Of a stretch of DNA of 64,000 bases, positions 61,659 to 64,000 are shown in pieces. The notes below the pieces were generated by a model. That model searched no databases. It saw only the letters and a list, made by a program, of their open reading frames with translations, and was not told where the DNA came from. Both the position numbers and the translations under genes were made by a program. This DNA comes from Victivallaceae bacterium (lineage in GTDB: Bacteria > Verrucomicrobiota > Lentisphaeria > Victivallales > Victivallaceae). The stretch's first letter is position 1. Every line of letters starts with the position of its first letter. The stretch is from contig JAKSOF010000005.1 in the NCBI GenBank assembly GCA_024405735.1, forward strand, positions 55,195-119,194. Reading direction: 5' to 3'.

Positions 61659-61800
61659 CCTCAAACTACTCCATATTTCTCTATTGATGGAAGTATAAAT
61701 GCTAGGAATGATAGTTGTAATTTTAATAAGTGATGTTATATTGTTATACAGAAGATTTGAGCAATATCTTCCGACGGTGCAATAATTTGTGAGGTGACAA

Positions 61801-63021
61801 ATGAAGAAAACATTTAGTTGGCATTTTCCTTTATCTGAAGAAAAAATTGATGAAATATGGAAAAAAGGTTTGTTGACTGTAGATGCTAATGTATTGCTGG
61901 ATTTGTATCGTTACAATGTTGCCACAAAAGATAAACTTCTTGAGGTTTTGGAGAAATTTAAGGATAGGGCTTGGCTTACTCACCAAACAGCGTTTGAGTT
62001 TTTTGAAAACAAAACAAATGTTATTGTTGAAACGCAAAGAATATTTGATCAAATTCTTGCATCCGACGAGTTTGAAGAGTTAAAAAAAAATATAAATAAA
62101 CTAAAGGAAACATTAAGTAGCACACGTATTCTCTCGAAAGCTCTAACAGAAAGAAGCATATCGGTATTTGAAGAAAACATTGAAGCGACTACAAATGCAA
62201 TACGAGAAGAGAAAGAAAAACTGCCTGATTACCTTCATAATGATTCCATTTTGGAGAAATTAGCTCTGTTTTTTGATGGAAAAATCGGACCGGAATATTC
62301 AAAAGAGGAAAAAGAAGCACAAAAGAAGATTGCCCAAGAAAGATTTGAAAAATTAATTCCTCCCGGCTTTAAGGATGAAAAGAAAAATTCTGACGAAAAA
62401 TACGGAGATTACTTTTTTTGGCATCAAGTTCTTGAGAAAAGTAGGACAGAAAAAAAAGATGTTATTCTTGTAACTTCAGAACGCAAAGAAGATTGGTGGG
62501 AAAAAATACATGGAAAAATTATTGGACCTAGAAAAGAATTGTTAGAAGAAGCAACAAAAATTGCCAATCAGGTTATTTTGATTTATCGTACAGAGTATTT
62601 TTTGGAATTGGCAGTGGAAAAATTGAAAGTTGATGTATCTGCTGAAACAGTTGAAGAAGTCAAAGCAGTAAGAGATGATAATGACTCTTGTGTGGCTCTT
62701 CTTGAGCATAATGTGACAAAAAGTTCGGATATGGAAAATAGTGGAATAATAAAATTTTCTCTTAAACGTGAAAAATTTAAATTCACGTGCAGTGGACATT
62801 TTGCCCCTCATCTTTCTAAAGTTCCACTTTTAGATGTAAAATTGATTCAATCCCCCATCAATTTGCCGAAATATTCTGTCCATTGTGGAACTGGAACTCA
62901 ATTTGATTTTAACATACACATAAAATCATGGACCTATGGGGTTCCTCTTCCTGCAGGAGAATATACATTTGAATATCGCGCTTCTTGTGGTGAACAACCA
63001 GCTTTTCATCTGGATTCTTGA
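61801..63021 (+). CDS. PIN-like-domain protein (PIN_8 type), probable defence nuclease
   Basis: A 406-residue AT-rich gene. EKIDEIWKKGLLTVDANVLL (Asp28, Asp34) and YGDYFFWHQVLEKSRTEKKD with VILVTSERKEDWW form the acidic centre of the PIN_8 branch of PIN-like nucleases. A coiled-coil insert fills about 85-140. The C-terminal 130 residues form a separate strand-rich domain (CSGHFAPHLSKVPLL, GEYTFEYRASCGEQ). PIN_8 genes are common in defence islands. GAGGTGAC precedes the ATG. Confidence 0.75.
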   Translation: MKKTFSWHFPLSEEKIDEIWKKGLLTVDANVLLDLYRYNVATKDKLLEVLEKFKDRAWLTHQTAFEFFENKTNVIVETQRIFDQILASDEFEELKKNINKLKETLSSTRILSKALTERSISVFEENIEATTNAIREEKEKLPDYLHNDSILEKLALFFDGKIGPEYSKEEKEAQKKIAQERFEKLIPPGFKDEKKNSDEKYGDYFFWHQVLEKSRTEKKDVILVTSERKEDWWEKIHGKIIGPRKELLEEATKIANQVILIYRTEYFLELAVEKLKVDVSAETVEEVKAVRDDNDSCVALLEHNVTKSSDMENSGIIKFSLKREKFKFTCSGHFAPHLSKVPLLDVKLIQSPINLPKYSVHCGTGTQFDFNIHIKSWTYGVPLPAGEYTFEYRASCGEQPAFHLDS

Positions 63022-63348
63022 ACACAATAAGTTGTATTGCATTTCACCTTACTAATATTTGTAGATTTTTTTAGGCGGCAAAAACTAATCAGAGATTTGC
63101 TTTCGTAATCTATTGCAGAACTAAGTCAGTAATCACAAGCAGCAATCCTACTCTACAAGCGGAGATACGGGTTCCGGCTTTTTTCGTTCTTTCTTGCAAT
63201 ATGCCTCTGGCTTTCCCCGCAACCCATGCTTTTGTAAAGGCTGGCCTACCACCCGCACACGAACAGCAGAGTCCTGTTTGTCGCTGCTCGACCCGCCCGC
63301 CGACCGGGAATAGCCGGCGATTTTTATTTGCTTTTTCTCATTTTCGAT
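63022..63348. other. Intergenic stretch before the XRE gene
   Basis: About 330 bases. CCGG-GAATAG-CCGG followed by CGATTTTTATTT (near 63305) may be a weak terminator. Nothing else is recognised. Confidence 0.45.
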
Positions 63349-63377
63349 TTGTATTTTCGATACTTGTGTATTATATT
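63349..63377 (+). promoter_or_regulatory. Promoter of the XRE/HsdR genes
   Basis: TTGTAT (63349-63354), 17 bases, TATATT (63372-63377), 46 bases before the start at 63423. Confidence 0.55.
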
Positions 63378-63422
63378 TTGTATATTGGGTGTTCAGCGAC
63401 AATAAAATAACAGGATGTCCGT

Positions 63423-63641
63423 ATGCGAGTATCATATAACAAACTTTGGAAATTATTGATTGACCGCAAAATGAAACGCGGTCAAATGCGGATGGCTGCC
63501 GACATAAGCACGTTTACGCTTGCGAAACTGGGCAAGGATGAAAACGTCTCCATGGAGGTGTTGAAAAGAATCTGCAATGCGCTGAACTGCAATGTCGGGG
63601 ATATTATGGATATTCTGCCGGATGAGGACGAGAAAAAATGA
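63423..63641 (+). CDS. XRE-family helix-turn-helix regulator
   Basis: A 72-residue Cro/C1-type protein: KLWKLLIDRKMKRGQMRMAA, then the recognition helix region ISTFTLAKLGKDENVSMEVL and KRICNALNCNVGDIMDIL. It fills one HTH domain. Small regulators of this type often precede restriction-modification genes; HsdR starts 79 bases downstream. Confidence 0.88.
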   Translation: MRVSYNKLWKLLIDRKMKRGQMRMAADISTFTLAKLGKDENVSMEVLKRICNALNCNVGDIMDILPDEDEKK

Positions 63642-63720
63642 AAATTTTTCGTCAAAAACATTTTGCAGGGACATTAGATGTCCTATCTGCTGTGATATAT
63701 TTTGTGGTTGAGGTGTGAAT

Positions 63721-64000
63721 ATGTCAGGACAACGGAGTCAATGGAACGAAGCGACAAGAGTGCAAATGCCCGCATTAGTGCATTTGACTCGGATTGGCTA
63801 TTCGTATTTTGGAAAAATTACCGAGGAGATGTCCGGTTCCGTTTATGACCCGGACACAAACATCCTTGTAGATGTATTCAAAAGTCAGTTCGCAAAACTG
63901 AATCCGGATAAGGCCGGCGAAGCCGAGGCAATGCTGCGACAGCTCCGGCAGGAACTCGACAACGATGATATTGGCGAAAGTTTCTATAGAAGGCTGAAAG
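63721..64000 (+). CDS. hsdR: Type I restriction endonuclease subunit R, N-terminus (partial)
   Basis: The first 93 codons of a gene that runs off the right edge: MSGQRSQWNEATRVQMPALV followed by HLTRIGYSYFGKI is the typical N-terminus of one HsdR subgroup. HsdR is the ATP-driven translocase-nuclease of type I systems. HsdM and HsdS are not in the window and should lie to the right. The symbol rests on this N-terminal signature only. Confidence 0.78.
   Translation, partial: MSGQRSQWNEATRVQMPALVHLTRIGYSYFGKITEEMSGSVYDPDTNILVDVFKSQFAKLNPDKAGEAEAMLRQLRQELDNDDIGESFYRRLK

Overview
The window looks like a chromosomal segment of a Gram-negative, saccharolytic, probably anaerobic gut bacterium of the Lentisphaerota (Victivallales) or a close PVC relative. 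The evidence is outer-membrane biogenesis genes (lpxA, kdsD, an LptE-like lipoprotein), GH20 and GH4 glycosidases, an ECF sigma factor coupled to a Hanks-type kinase, a sigma-54 activator with matching -24/-12 promoters, and many tiny secreted or cysteine-rich proteins. The taxon is inferred from gene content; there is no rRNA in the window.

Layout. 1-4.9 kb: the tail of an unknown gene, a (GCAA)n tetranucleotide tract with a hairpin, a coiled-coil membrane protein, a NYN nuclease-like protein and a secreted GH20 enzyme. 4.9-13.9 kb: one long minus-strand operon, hisE-hisG-kdsD-TPR-lptE-ktrB-ktrA-hit-folD-queH-MBL, with overlaps or gaps of at most 25 nt. 14-16.1 kb: a GH4 enzyme and a YkvA gene preceded by two overlapping tiny membrane proteins. 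16.2-20.7 kb: ECF sigma factor, Ser/Thr kinase and a run of small secreted, repeat-rich and zinc-ribbon proteins. 20.8-25.8 kb: an AT-rich accessory cassette (promoter, structured RNA, coiled coil, two dynamin-like GTPases, a small gene with an in-frame TGA) bracketed by two related Cys-rich genes. 25.9-27.7 kb: three tandem paralogues of unknown function. 27.7-31.2 kb: AraC regulator, DJ-1/PfpI, tgt and an EamA transporter. 31.2-31.8 kb: a 660-bp element with 55-bp terminal inverted repeats. 31.9-49.6 kb: housekeeping genes (aas-like, rpmF-plsX, recJ, K+/H+ antiporter, lipoprotein-nrdR-rlmI, hpt, priA, gpmI, lpxA, SpoU methylase, NAD kinase).

From tRNA-Ala(GGC) at 49.7 kb to the right edge the sequence is accessory: an AbrB-type antitoxin with a Doc toxin, a sigma-54 activator, a third Cys-rich gene behind a sigma-54 box, two linked DUF262 proteins, a PLD-like protein, a CDW-repeat protein, a beheaded helicase joined directly to mobile-element cargo genes (one with a nonsense codon), a PIN-domain protein, an XRE regulator and the start of a type I restriction HsdR.

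The parts of most novelty are the GTPase cassette with its switch-like RNA leader (resembling, but not proven to be, an Eleos/Leo-type defence system), the three-member Cys-rich family ending in YKRW-ELP-like tails, the paired sigma-54 promoters beside a sigma-54 activator with an unusual sensor domain, and the 660-bp inverted-repeat element. All calls come from reading the sequence and recalled family knowledge; no database search was run.
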